Source of the DNA: Methanolobus sp. UBA32 | Lineage (GTDB): Archaea > Halobacteriota > Methanosarcinia > Methanosarcinales > Methanosarcinaceae | Assembly: GCA_002507205.1 (NCBI GenBank) | Contig: DAZF01000043.1 | Span: 353 to 54,252, forward strand | Length of the DNA stretch: 53,900 bases | Direction: 5' to 3' | In this document: positions 9,438-17,120 of the stretch, one piece after another | How the letters are laid out: every line of letters begins with the position of its first letter | Position numbering within the stretch: the first letter of the stretch is position 1 | Position numbers and translations under genes: made by a program | The notes under the pieces: generated by a model | The model's input: the letters and a program-made list of their open reading frames with translations, nothing else | The model's database searches: none | Told to the model about the DNA's origin: nothing

Positions 9438-10244
9438 TTAAGGATTCCCACTTTTATCTTTTAAAAAGAACTCTATGTTTGGATCAATGTGCTCTAAATG
9501 GTGGATGCTATCGATCTGTTCCTGTATGCCTAGCTTTTCCTGGAATGTTGTAGGCGGAAAATATGCCAGGTATGCAAGCACCGTACCTATTAAAACAAAC
9601 AACCTTGCAAATACTTGCATCACATCTACAATTGCAATCATATCTGTAAGTACAAAGTCAAAAACAAATGATATGGCCACAAGTGGAAGTGCTGTTCTGT
9701 ATCGTATCCTTTTTGGCATTCTTTGTAGAAGTATGAGTAACAATAACCCCATTATCATGGAGGTCGGTATGACAAAAAGACCCATAAGATACAGGTTTAT
9801 AGCTGCATCACTGTTGATCATAAATATGGATCCCCATTCTGTTACTATGGGTCCGACTATGCCATTATTGTACAAAAAAGCAAGATAGGCTGCTCCTATT
9901 AAAGTGAAGATCAGTGCAATATATTCTCCTACTTTGGTACTGCCTGTTATCACATATATGATAAAGAATACAAGTGGAACTGAAATAAAGGCGAAGGGAA
10001 TTGCTGTTATGAAATATAGGATGGCATCTATCTCCTGACTGCCTGCATACGCCATGAACATTCTCAGTGATGTTGGCAGATATGTCAGTCCTACAATGAT
10101 CCAGAAAACGATAAGGGAAAAAAGAGCAGGTTTGCTATTCTCTTTATATCTCTCCTTGTTCCGGGAAAGCACCCATGCAAATGCAAGGGATGAGAGTGTG
10201 ATTGCAAAACAGATTGTACCGTTTAATAATAGTCCTGAATTCAT
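9438..10244 (-). CDS. Polytopic membrane protein divergent from archaellins, copy 1
   Basis: A 268-aa integral membrane protein with about seven hydrophobic segments (roughly residues 4-27, 39-60, 74-102, 106-127, 146-172, 182-205 and 208-231) and a short charged cytoplasmic tail. The layout resembles the 7TM sensor region found on some archaeal histidine kinases, but no output domain is attached. It is a clear paralog of the protein encoded at 12762-13568 (same length, shared LLLNGTICFAIT-like start, QRMPKR, YRTALPLVAISFVFDF and YFPP-QEKLGI). Each copy is transcribed away from an archaellin pair. A role in archaellum regulation or assembly is inferred from position only. Confidence 0.75.
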   Translation of the reverse strand: MNSGLLLNGTICFAITLSSLAFAWVLSRNKERYKENSKPALFSLIVFWIIVGLTYLPTSLRMFMAYAGSQEIDAILYFITAIPFAFISVPLVFFIIYVITGSTKVGEYIALIFTLIGAAYLAFLYNNGIVGPIVTEWGSIFMINSDAAINLYLMGLFVIPTSMIMGLLLLILLQRMPKRIRYRTALPLVAISFVFDFVLTDMIAIVDVMQVFARLFVLIGTVLAYLAYFPPTTFQEKLGIQEQIDSIHHLEHIDPNIEFFLKDKSGNP

Positions 10245-10320
10245 CTCTGTCTTTACTTGTATTTGATTTATTTTATTTATATATTTTCATTGTGCAAGAG
10301 TTACTCGTTTGTTGTTTGAC

Positions 10321-10405
10321 ATTTCCAACCAAATGGTATATATATTATTCATTACTATATTAGTGATATATCCAAAAATATAGGGATATAAGAGGAGGAT
10401 CGTAC
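10321..10405 (+). promoter_or_regulatory. Archaellin promoter and leader, module A
   Basis: A TATA box (GGTATATATATTATT, 10335-10349) follows a purine/pyrimidine BRE-like ACCAAAT. The leader holds an inverted repeat TATATCC (10367-10373) / GGATATA (10384-10390) with a ten-base loop, directly before the strong Shine-Dalgarno GAGGAGGA (10392-10399). The same elements occur in module B. The repeat could be an operator at the start site or a 5' UTR hairpin. Confidence 0.7.
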
Positions 10406-11167
10406 ATGAAAGCAAACAAATCATTAAATATGAAACAAAACACGAGGGCTCAGGTGGGTATTGGTACCCTTATCATATTCATCGCAATGGTACTCGTCGC
10501 TGCAGTTGCTGCAGCAGTACTTATTCAGACATCCGGTATACTGCAACAAAAAGCGCAATCAACCGGTAAACAGTCAACTCAGGAAGTATCATCCAACCTG
10601 ATGGTCAAGAACATTGAAGGAGTACGTGCAAAAAATACTACTGTTACTTCAGATACAATTGACATGCTCAAACTTCAGGTAGGTCTCAATGTAGGTAGTT
10701 CTCCTGTTGATGTTAATCAGGTAGTTATATCAATAACTGATGGTACTATTGCGCATAATCTTGTATATGCGGGCAACGATAAAACTTATGATGACAAAAT
10801 GGGTAATTTCACTGATGTTGCTGAAACTAATCTCATTAACTTGCTTACGGAGAGTGGCAATCCAACTAAATTCTATACTGTAGATAGAATACGCGATGAA
10901 GACCAGTCCTTCTCACAGTCAAATCCTGTAATGAACACTGGTGATCTCATTATAGTGTACCTCGCAACCACGTCGAATGATGCAGTAGGACTTACTCATA
11001 TGGGTTCTCTTGATACAAATTCAACCTTAGTGACCTCTCAATTGGAGCTTGTTCCAAGGACTACTGTTAACATCGTATTAACTCCTGAATCCGGTGCAGC
11101 TACAATTGCTGAATTCGTAACACCTTCCTCATACGGTGTCAAGGAGACCGTACAACTGTATCCGTAA
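10406..11167 (+). CDS. arlB: Archaellin (FlaB/ArlB), copy 1
   Basis: This is a 253-aa filament protein of the archaellum. The short basic class III signal peptide ends before [19 protein letters not shown], where the prearchaellin peptidase cleaves; this conserved hydrophobic helix forms the filament core. A conserved helix with STQEVSSNL follows, then a variable surface domain and the archaellin C-terminal strands [10 protein letters not shown] and [12 protein letters not shown]. Asn-X-Ser/Thr sequons (NTT, NFT, NST) suggest N-glycosylation. It is the first gene of a pair; a hairpin separates it from the second. Confidence 0.96.
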   Translation: MKANKSLNMKQNTRAQVGIGTLIIFIAMVLVAAVAAAVLIQTSGILQQKAQSTGKQSTQEVSSNLMVKNIEGVRAKNTTVTSDTIDMLKLQVGLNVGSSPVDVNQVVISITDGTIAHNLVYAGNDKTYDDKMGNFTDVAETNLINLLTESGNPTKFYTVDRIRDEDQSFSQSNPVMNTGDLIIVYLATTSNDAVGLTHMGSLDTNSTLVTSQLELVPRTTVNIVLTPESGAATIAEFVTPSSYGVKETVQLYP

Positions 11168-11173
11168 GCTAAG

Positions 11174-11200
11174 AGCATGTACAGCCTGTCTGTACATGCT
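11174..11200 (+). terminator. Inter-archaellin hairpin, module A
   Basis: A perfect 11-bp stem AGCATGTACAG (11174-11184) / CTGTACATGCT (11190-11200) with a five-base loop lies in the 50 bases between the two archaellin genes, followed by a short T run and AAGGAGG. It may partially terminate transcription or protect an RNA end so that the first archaellin is made in excess. Confidence 0.7.
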
Positions 11201-11217
11201 TTTAAGGAGGGTGTAAT

Positions 11218-12000
11218 ATGAAAGCAAATAACAAAATGTGCCTGCAGAAGGATACGCATGCTCAGGTAGGTATTGGTACTCTTATAATCTTCATTGCCAT
11301 GGTTCTGGTTGCTGCTGTCGCAGCAGCTGTACTTATACAGACATCAGGTATCCTGCAACAGAAAGCACAGGCTACTGGTAAGCAGTCTACCCAGGAAGTA
11401 TCGTCCAACCTCATGATCAAGAACATTGAGGGTGTCCGTGCAAAGAACAATGCTAGTGACATAGCAGGCAATATATCTCTGCTGAAACTCAACGTGGGCC
11501 TGAATGTTGGGAGTTCACCTGTAGACATAAACCAGGTTGTCATTTCCATAACTGATGGTACCACAACCAATAATCTGATATACGCAAACAATGCAAAAAC
11601 TCATACCAATGCGATGGCGGGTTTCCTGACAACAGCTACTGCATCTGCAAATCTGGAAAAGCTGCTGACGTCTAATCAGACCCCTCCTGGCGATAATGCA
11701 AAGTACTTCTTCACTGCGGAAAAGATACGTGATGAAGATGGTTCTTTCACTCAGGAAAAGCCAATTCTGAATACGGGTGATCTGGTGACGATCTATCTAT
11801 CCACAGTTGCTTCTGGTGATACCGGCTTTGCCCAGGTAGGTTCCCTAACCACTACCGGATTAAAGGACAGTGGTCTTGTTGTCGGACCCAGATCTACAAT
11901 GAGTATTGTATTGACTCCTGAAGCCGGTGCTGCAACAATTGCGGATTTCGTAACTCCATCTTCATACGGGATCAAAGAGAACGTGCAACTTTATCCATAA
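11218..12000 (+). CDS. arlB: Archaellin (FlaB/ArlB), copy 2
   Basis: A 260-aa archaellin with the same architecture: basic leader, [19 protein letters not shown] core helix after the cleavage site, STQEVSSNL, variable middle, and GDLVTIYLST and MSIVLTPEAGAA near the C-terminus. Sequons NAS, NIS and NQT are present. The strong AAGGAGGGTG before ATG 11218 gives independent initiation. It is closest to the second archaellin of module B (14551-15339). It probably forms a minor filament component or an alternative subunit. Confidence 0.96.
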   Translation: MKANNKMCLQKDTHAQVGIGTLIIFIAMVLVAAVAAAVLIQTSGILQQKAQATGKQSTQEVSSNLMIKNIEGVRAKNNASDIAGNISLLKLNVGLNVGSSPVDINQVVISITDGTTTNNLIYANNAKTHTNAMAGFLTTATASANLEKLLTSNQTPPGDNAKYFFTAEKIRDEDGSFTQEKPILNTGDLVTIYLSTVASGDTGFAQVGSLTTTGLKDSGLVVGPRSTMSIVLTPEAGAATIADFVTPSSYGIKENVQLYP

Positions 12001-12030
12001 GGTGATCTTTCACCTTATTCTTTCTTTTTT
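11998..12030 (+). terminator. Terminator after archaellin pair A
   Basis: An 8-bp hairpin built from the stop codon (TAAGGTGA / TCACCTTA, four-base loop) is followed by a T-rich tract ending TTCTTTTTT. This is a convincing intrinsic-type terminator for module A. Confidence 0.7.
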
Positions 12031-12281
12031 AAAAATATTGCAGCCTGTTCTGTATAATTTATTTTATTATTTATCAATTCCAGGTTAGGATTTTCAAAGT
12101 CCGGTACGATCTTCTTCAAAGCAGATAAAAATAACTTATGACTATTTGGATTCTTGTTCTGGGTGACGGTCAGATAATTTTCTCTCAGGTAAGCGTTTTT
12201 TGAAGTGGGTTATGTATTATCTTTATGCAATATCGATTCAATTTGAAGTATGGTTATCATTTGTAGTACTTCCACAAACAT
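12015..12281 (-). pseudogene. Possible gene remnant with an internal stop
   Basis: In the otherwise empty 400 bases after module A, one minus-strand frame runs from ATG 12281 to TAA 12015-12017, broken only by a single TAA at 12210-12212. The part after that stop is 64 codons long and has a protein-like composition (for example KNPNSHKLFLSALKKIVPDF and TEQAAIFLKKKE). I recognise no family. It may be a decayed gene left by the duplication, or chance. The rest of this interval (12282-12406) shows nothing I can name. Confidence 0.3.
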
Positions 12282-12406
12282 CTATAAGGGTTAATGGTCT
12301 GTAAATTCTCCTTTTGAATGTGTTAAAAGACTCTAAAAGTAATATAATGGGATCTATACAAGAAAAATGGAAGTGGAAAAGTATTGAGTTGCTATTGGGT
12401 GGAGTT

Positions 12407-12769
12407 TTAGGGCATTCTTTCTATAATCTCGCCCATCCTCTTATTCTTCTTATAAAATGTTGTTGTATCCTTAAGGAAATTAGATGCTGTCATGCCTTTG
12501 TCAGTAACGATATATCCGCCCCTTTTTACTTTCTCGGCCAGGCCTTCAAGCTGAAATATAGTTTTCATCTTGCTTCCGATGCTCCCCTTGTCTGCGAACA
12601 TGTCTGTGTACTCACGTATCTCTGAGAACTCTGTAATCCTGCCTTCATTCTTACCGAGGACTTTGAGTATTAGTCTGTATTGTATGTCTCCCGGTCCCTG
12701 GTGTATTCCAAGTGACTGGTAAAATTCAGCAACTTTTTGCTCCAGGTTGACATCGATATCTTCAGACAT
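12407..12769 (-). CDS. Winged-helix transcriptional regulator-like protein
   Basis: A 120-aa protein predicted to be soluble, with a winged-helix pattern: RLILKVLGKNEGRITEFSEI as the first helices, GSIGSKMKTIFQLEGLAEKV as a recognition helix region and RGGYIVTDKGM as the wing. A basic tail (KKNKRMGEIIERM) follows. The start overlaps the stop of the membrane protein at 12762-13568 by eight bases, so the two are cotranslated. It may act with that protein in control of the adjacent archaellin genes (inference). No counterpart is intact in module A. Confidence 0.65.
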   Translation of the reverse strand: MSEDIDVNLEQKVAEFYQSLGIHQGPGDIQYRLILKVLGKNEGRITEFSEIREYTDMFADKGSIGSKMKTIFQLEGLAEKVKRGGYIVTDKGMTASNFLKDTTTFYKKNKRMGEIIERMP

Positions 12770-13568
12770 GGATATCAGTCTCCTCTACATAATCCTCATC
12801 ATAATCTGCTTCATCATCATTTTCATAGAGGTTATACTCATATTCTTTTATCCCGAGCTTTTCCTGCAGGGTCATTGGGGGGAAATAAGCAAGGAACGCC
12901 TGTACTGTGCCAATGAGTACAAATATCCTGGCTGCAAGCTGCATGGTATCATCAAGCGTGATCATATCAGTAAGCATGAAATCGAATACAAATGAGATGG
13001 CTACCAAAGGCAATGCGGTTCTGTAGCGCAGTCTTTTTGGCATGCGCTGTAGGAATATGAGGAAAAGCAGTCCTATTATCATTGCTGTAGGTATCACAAA
13101 AAGTCCTATCAGATAGACGTTAATTGCGCTATCGCTATTGATGGTGAACATGGATGTGAGGGGTGTGGTAGTGGGGCCAATGACTCCGCTGGAATATAGT
13201 AACATCAGGTATGCTGCACCAAACAGGACGAAAAGTAACGAGATGTAGCTGCTAATCTTCTGGTCACCTACAATGACGTACAGGATGAAAAAGACCAATG
13301 GCACTGCAACGAATGCAAATGGTAATGATGCCATATAATACATAGCCAGGTCCAGTTGCTGGTTTCCCATGTACGCTGCTATCATCCTTACTGTCGTAGG
13401 CAGGTATGTCAGGCCAACAAGTGACCATAACGCTATGAGGGACCAGAGTGCAGGTCTGCTTTTGTTGTTATGTTGCGAATCGCTTTGGGAAAGTACCCAT
13501 GCAAAAGCGAATGAAGATATGGTTATTGCAAAACAGATAGTTGCATTCAACAGTATCCCTGCGTTCAT
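12762..13568 (-). CDS. Polytopic membrane protein divergent from archaellins, copy 2
   Basis: A 268-aa paralog of the protein at 9438-10244, with the same series of about seven membrane segments and the shared QRMPKR, YRTALPLVAISFVFDF and YFPP-QEKLGI motifs. The C-terminal tail differs: it is strongly acidic with repeated Asp, Glu and Tyr. It is divergent from archaellin pair B and coupled to the winged-helix gene at 12407-12769. Its own promoter has a TATA-like TTAATATATAATA at about 13595-13608 and GAGGT near the start codon. Membrane sensor, anchor or assembly roles are all possible. Confidence 0.75.
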   Translation of the reverse strand: MNAGILLNATICFAITISSFAFAWVLSQSDSQHNNKSRPALWSLIALWSLVGLTYLPTTVRMIAAYMGNQQLDLAMYYMASLPFAFVAVPLVFFILYVIVGDQKISSYISLLFVLFGAAYLMLLYSSGVIGPTTTPLTSMFTINSDSAINVYLIGLFVIPTAMIIGLLFLIFLQRMPKRLRYRTALPLVAISFVFDFMLTDMITLDDTMQLAARIFVLIGTVQAFLAYFPPMTLQEKLGIKEYEYNLYENDDEADYDEDYVEETDIHV

Positions 13569-13640
13569 ATATTGACCTCATATCTAATTATTCTGTATTA
13601 TATATTAATAGTCTGATAGTACAAAAAGATAATGTTTGAT

Positions 13641-13732
13641 GTTTGACATTTCCAACCAAATGGTATATATATTATTCAATTATATAATAGAGATATATCC
13701 AAAAATATCAGGATATAAGAGGAGGATCGTAC
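13641..13732 (+). promoter_or_regulatory. Archaellin promoter and leader, module B
   Basis: About 40 bases around the BRE/TATA (TATA at 13662-13675) are identical to the module A promoter. The inverted repeat TATATCC (13694-13700) / GGATATA (13711-13717) and the GAGGAGGA Shine-Dalgarno are kept exactly, while the segment between TATA and the repeat, and the loop, have drifted. This pattern argues that the repeat is functional. Confidence 0.7.
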
Positions 13733-14491
13733 ATGAAAGCAAACAAATCATTAAATATGAAACAGAATACCAAGGCTCAGGTGGGTATTGGTACTCTTAT
13801 TATCTTCATAGCAATGGTACTCGTTGCCGCAGTTGCTGCAGCAGTACTTATTCAGACATCCGGTATACTGCAGCAGAAAGCGCAGTCAACCGGTAAACAG
13901 TCAACCCAGGAAGTATCATCCAACCTGATGGTCAAGAACATCGAAGGCATACGTGCAAAGAACGGCACAAATCTTTCAGAAACCATTGACCTGCTCAAAC
14001 TACAGGTAGCCCTCAACGTGGGCAGTTCTCCAGTCGACGTGAATCAGGTAGTTATTTCAATCACAGATGGTACAGTAGCACATAATCTAGTCTATGGTGG
14101 CAATGCTAAATCATATGGTGCTATGCCTGGGTTTTCAAACGCTGGCACTGCTGCAGAGAATCTGGTACAATTAGTTACTAATGCAACTAACCCTACTCAG
14201 TTCTATACTGTGGATAGGATACGTGATGAGGATTCTTCATTCTCCCAGGGTAATCCTGTGATGAACACAGGTGACCTTATAATAGTATATATCTCAACAA
14301 CATCATCTGGTGGTGCTTCTTTAACTGATATTGGATCTACTTCTGGAGATCTTGTAACATCTGACATGGAGCTTGTTCCAAGAACACTGGTCAACATTGT
14401 GCTGACACCTGAATCCGGTGCGGCAACAGTTGCTGAATTTGTAACTCCGTCTTCATACGGTGTCAAGGAAAACGTACAGTTGTATCCATAA
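13733..14491 (+). CDS. arlB: Archaellin (FlaB/ArlB), copy 3
   Basis: A 252-aa archaellin. The first 50 residues are nearly identical to copy 1, including the [13 protein letters not shown] leader, the [19 protein letters not shown] core helix and STQEVSSNL. The middle domain differs and carries sequons NGT, NLS and [14 protein letters not shown] and [13 protein letters not shown] tie it to copy 1. It is the first gene of pair B. Confidence 0.96.
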   Translation: MKANKSLNMKQNTKAQVGIGTLIIFIAMVLVAAVAAAVLIQTSGILQQKAQSTGKQSTQEVSSNLMVKNIEGIRAKNGTNLSETIDLLKLQVALNVGSSPVDVNQVVISITDGTVAHNLVYGGNAKSYGAMPGFSNAGTAAENLVQLVTNATNPTQFYTVDRIRDEDSSFSQGNPVMNTGDLIIVYISTTSSGGASLTDIGSTSGDLVTSDMELVPRTLVNIVLTPESGAATVAEFVTPSSYGVKENVQLYP

Positions 14492-14502
14492 GATGACTTT
14501 TT

Positions 14503-14536
14503 GTGTGTAGAAGTTCTACACACCATTCTTTTTTCC
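14503..14536 (+). terminator. Inter-archaellin hairpin with T run, module B
   Basis: An 8-bp stem GTGTGTAG (14503-14510) / CTACACAC (14516-14523) is followed by CATTCTTTTTT, the form of an intrinsic terminator, yet it lies in the 59 bases between archaellins 3 and 4. It probably acts as a partial terminator that lowers expression of copy 4. Its sequence is unrelated to the module A hairpin although the position is the same. Confidence 0.7.
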
Positions 14537-14550
14537 CGGAGATGTTATTC

Positions 14551-15339
14551 ATGAAGGCTAATAAAAAGACCGGAATGTTCGCAGATGCTCGGGCTCAGGT
14601 GGGTATCGGTACCCTTATCATTTTCATTGCTATGGTGCTCATTGCTACGGTAGCCGCTTCTGTACTCATACAGACTTCCGGCATTCTCCAGCAACAAGCC
14701 CAGTCAACCGGTAAGCAGGCAACTCAGGAAGTTTCATCTAACCTTGTCATAAAAAATATAGAAGGAACTCGTGCAAAGAACAATGCTACTGATATGGCAG
14801 GCAATATATCTCTGTTAAAGATACGGGTAGGCCTGAATGTAGGGAGTTCTCCTGTAGACCTTAATCAGTTAATTGTCTCTATTACAGATGGGGCTAATAC
14901 CAACGACCTGCTTTACGCGAACAATGATAAAACCCATGATTATGGTATGAGCAATTTTTCGTCGGATGCCACTGCTGCAACTGCTAATCTGGAAGCTTTG
15001 CTTAAGGATACGCAGACAACACCTGGTGACAATGCAAAGTATTTTTTCACTGTACAGAAGGTCAGGGACGAGGACATGTCGTTTAACCAGGGGAATCCTA
15101 TTATGAATACCGGGGACCTTGCTATTATTTATGTGTCCACAGTATCTGATGGTGATCTTCCATTTGCGACCATAGGTGAAATAAGCACTGCTGGCGGCCA
15201 GAAGGATTCCGACCTTGACATAGGACCGCGAACAAGTGTCACGATAGTACTGACACCTGAATATGGTGCAACGACAATGGCAACCTTTTTAGCTCCGTCG
15301 TCGTATGGTACCAGGGAAACAGTCCAGCTCTATCCATGA
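14551..15339 (+). CDS. arlB: Archaellin (FlaB/ArlB), copy 4
   Basis: A 262-aa archaellin. The frame is open from 14503, but that start lies in the hairpin; ATG 14551 follows a CCGGAGA Shine-Dalgarno and matches the other archaellins (MKANKK). The core helix is slightly diverged (IATVAASVLIQTSG) and [22 protein letters not shown] replaces the usual form. Sequons NAT, NIS and NFS are present. PGDNAKYFFT and GNISLLK tie it to copy 2. The C-terminus (EYGATTMATFLAPSSYG) is the most diverged of the four. Confidence 0.95.
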   Translation: MKANKKTGMFADARAQVGIGTLIIFIAMVLIATVAASVLIQTSGILQQQAQSTGKQATQEVSSNLVIKNIEGTRAKNNATDMAGNISLLKIRVGLNVGSSPVDLNQLIVSITDGANTNDLLYANNDKTHDYGMSNFSSDATAATANLEALLKDTQTTPGDNAKYFFTVQKVRDEDMSFNQGNPIMNTGDLAIIYVSTVSDGDLPFATIGEISTAGGQKDSDLDIGPRTSVTIVLTPEYGATTMATFLAPSSYGTRETVQLYP

Positions 15340-15372
15340 GCCGGACTTTTCTTATATTTTATGAGGGATGAT

Positions 15373-16113
15373 ATGAGCAAAAGAACTATCATTTTACTGT
15401 TTATTTTATTTTTCTGTTGTTTTGCTGTAGAGGCTTCAGCAGATGTTTCGTTTATCAATAACATTGAACTGCATGAGAAATCTATCACTTTTACAATAAA
15501 TGAAACATATTCCTTTGAGGATGCGATGAGTTTCAGAGGGGATCTGGATGCAGACGATAATGGAAATGTAAATGCTTCAGAGGTCGAAGTGTACAGGGAA
15601 AGTTATCTGCTAAATCATAAAGCACAATTCTTAGAATATGTTTTAATAGATAATGGTTCACTTCCGTTGGAAATAGATTCTACAGATCTTCAGTTTAAAG
15701 GTGCAGAGGGGCTGGTGGATACTTCTCAGTTGAATGTGACAACAATAGTGCAATATGGGGCAAATTCAACAATTTCCGAAGGAAACCATAGTATATGGGT
15801 ACTCGGTCATCCGCTCATCGAGAGCATGAGATTCGTTCTCCCGGACGGGATGGAATTGGTCTCATATGATGGGCTTGATAATGCATCACAGTCGGTGCAG
15901 GATGGGCGTGTAGTGATTGAAGGTGTCAGTGGAATACGTTCCTTTGCGATAAATGACACTCCTGCATTCGAATATGCAGCATATGTTACAATGCAGAAAA
16001 AGCCCTTTTATAAAAGTAGTTTCTTCCTGCCCCTTGTGGTTATAATTGAGGTTCTACTTGCATCAATAGCATTATATATTATTAAAAATAATAAAATAAA
16101 GAACTCTCAATAA
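15373..16113 (+). CDS. Secreted membrane-anchored protein with an EF-hand-like loop
   Basis: I do not recognise the family. The protein has an N-terminal signal peptide (about residues 1-23, ending near VEASA), a roughly 190-residue extracellular domain and one C-terminal membrane segment (FFLPLVVIIEVLLASIALYII) with a basic cytoplasmic end. DADDNGNVNASE near residue 55 matches the spacing of a Ca2+-binding EF-hand or dockerin-like loop. Several sequons (NAS, NVT, NST, NHS) suggest glycosylation. ATG 15373 follows GAGGG and is preferred over ATG 15361. It begins 34 bases after archaellin 4 and may belong to that operon, so a surface role linked to the archaellum is plausible. Confidence 0.7.
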   Translation: MSKRTIILLFILFFCCFAVEASADVSFINNIELHEKSITFTINETYSFEDAMSFRGDLDADDNGNVNASEVEVYRESYLLNHKAQFLEYVLIDNGSLPLEIDSTDLQFKGAEGLVDTSQLNVTTIVQYGANSTISEGNHSIWVLGHPLIESMRFVLPDGMELVSYDGLDNASQSVQDGRVVIEGVSGIRSFAINDTPAFEYAAYVTMQKKPFYKSSFFLPLVVIIEVLLASIALYIIKNNKIKNSQ

Positions 16114-16151
16114 AAATGCTCTTTAATAATTTATAGATTTACGGTGCTCAC

Positions 16152-17102
16152 ATGAAACACAGGTCATCCTATATCATTTGTTTTCTTGTTCTGGCAGCCG
16201 CTATTTTAAACAGTGGTTGTATTGCCCAATCCCCAGAAGAATCAGTCGAATCAAAGGTTTTGGAGTTTTTGACCGCTGTCAACGAAGACGAAGCTGGAAT
16301 GGCTTATTCTCTATATACCGGTAAGGATTTTCTTGCACCAGCAAGCATCACAATGATATTCAAGAATAAAGGTATGGGGCCGGGCACTATTATGGAAACC
16401 ACTATTATTTCTCAGGAAATAGTAGGCGATCTTGCTATAGTAAAAGTTGAATGTTCCGTAGCAACCCTTGACCTTTCCGGAAATGCAAAAAGTACCACCT
16501 TAGTTCCCATTTATTTCAGGTTGCAGAATAGTGAGCTAGGCTGGATAATAACAAGGGTTTCATTTGATTTAGAGTTGACATTTGACAATGCTGAATTGGT
16601 CGACATTGAAGTGGAAAGTACTTCTATCGATTTAATTACTGATAATGCTCCGACCATAACTGTATTTGCGTTTGCTATGCTTGGAGCGGGTCTTTACCTG
16701 GACAAAAAAGACAAAGCTAAGAAAAAAGAGAATAGTAGAACGATAGATGCTTCAGATGCAGTTCCTTTGCAAAAAGAAGCAATTGCGCAATATGTCCGAT
16801 TTGTTCCGGCACAACAGATTACAGTCGGTAATGTTACAAGCGTGGATGTCTGGGTCAAGAATTTTACCCAGGAGCCTTATCATAACTTCTCAATGAAAGC
16901 CAAATTTGCTAATTCGCTTGAAGTGGAAAAAGTCAACCTATTTTTTGACACCATTGCGCCAGGTGAAACTGCAAAGAGAACATGGGTGGTAAAACCTAAA
17001 CTTACCGGGTGGGCATCCATTGAAGAACCAACTGTGATATTCGATTATATGGGTACAAAATACATCGGTGTACTTGATCCTGTATGGCTGCAGGTTCAAT
17101 GA
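16152..17102 (+). CDS. Putative lipoprotein with two soluble domains and an internal membrane segment
   Basis: A 316-aa protein with a lipobox-like N-terminus (signal helix followed by LNSGC, Cys about residue 24). An NTF2-like or DUF4878-like alpha+beta domain follows (SVESKVLEFLTAVNEDEAG; about 30-145). A hydrophobic segment (TITVFAFAMLGAGLYL, about 173-188) with a Lys-rich flank separates it from a beta-rich C-terminal domain (about 215-316) resembling a CARDB/Ig-type module (VDVWVKNFTQEPYHNFSM, DTIAPGETAKRTW). It lies between the EF-hand-like protein and the deacetylases. Specific function unknown. Confidence 0.65.
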   Translation: MKHRSSYIICFLVLAAAILNSGCIAQSPEESVESKVLEFLTAVNEDEAGMAYSLYTGKDFLAPASITMIFKNKGMGPGTIMETTIISQEIVGDLAIVKVECSVATLDLSGNAKSTTLVPIYFRLQNSELGWIITRVSFDLELTFDNAELVDIEVESTSIDLITDNAPTITVFAFAMLGAGLYLDKKDKAKKKENSRTIDASDAVPLQKEAIAQYVRFVPAQQITVGNVTSVDVWVKNFTQEPYHNFSMKAKFANSLEVEKVNLFFDTIAPGETAKRTWVVKPKLTGWASIEEPTVIFDYMGTKYIGVLDPVWLQVQ

Positions 17103-17120
17103 TAATTGGAGGTGGGGTCA

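Larger units (their letters stand above)
9438..15339. repeat. Segmental duplication of a 7TM-protein / archaellin-pair module
   Basis: Module A is the membrane protein at 9438-10244 (-), its divergent promoter, and archaellins at 10406-11167 and 11218-12000 (+). Module B is the membrane protein at 12762-13568 (-), promoter, and archaellins at 13733-14491 and 14551-15339 (+). First archaellins resemble each other more than their neighbours ([24 protein letters not shown]), as do second archaellins (GNISLLK, PGDNAKYFFT), so the pair was duplicated as a unit. A winged-helix gene was gained by module B or lost from module A. Confidence 0.85.

Noticed and set aside
12210..12212. In-frame TAA as possible recoding
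   Set aside because: Pyrrolysine in methanogens is coded by TAG, not TAA; decay or chance is the simpler reading.
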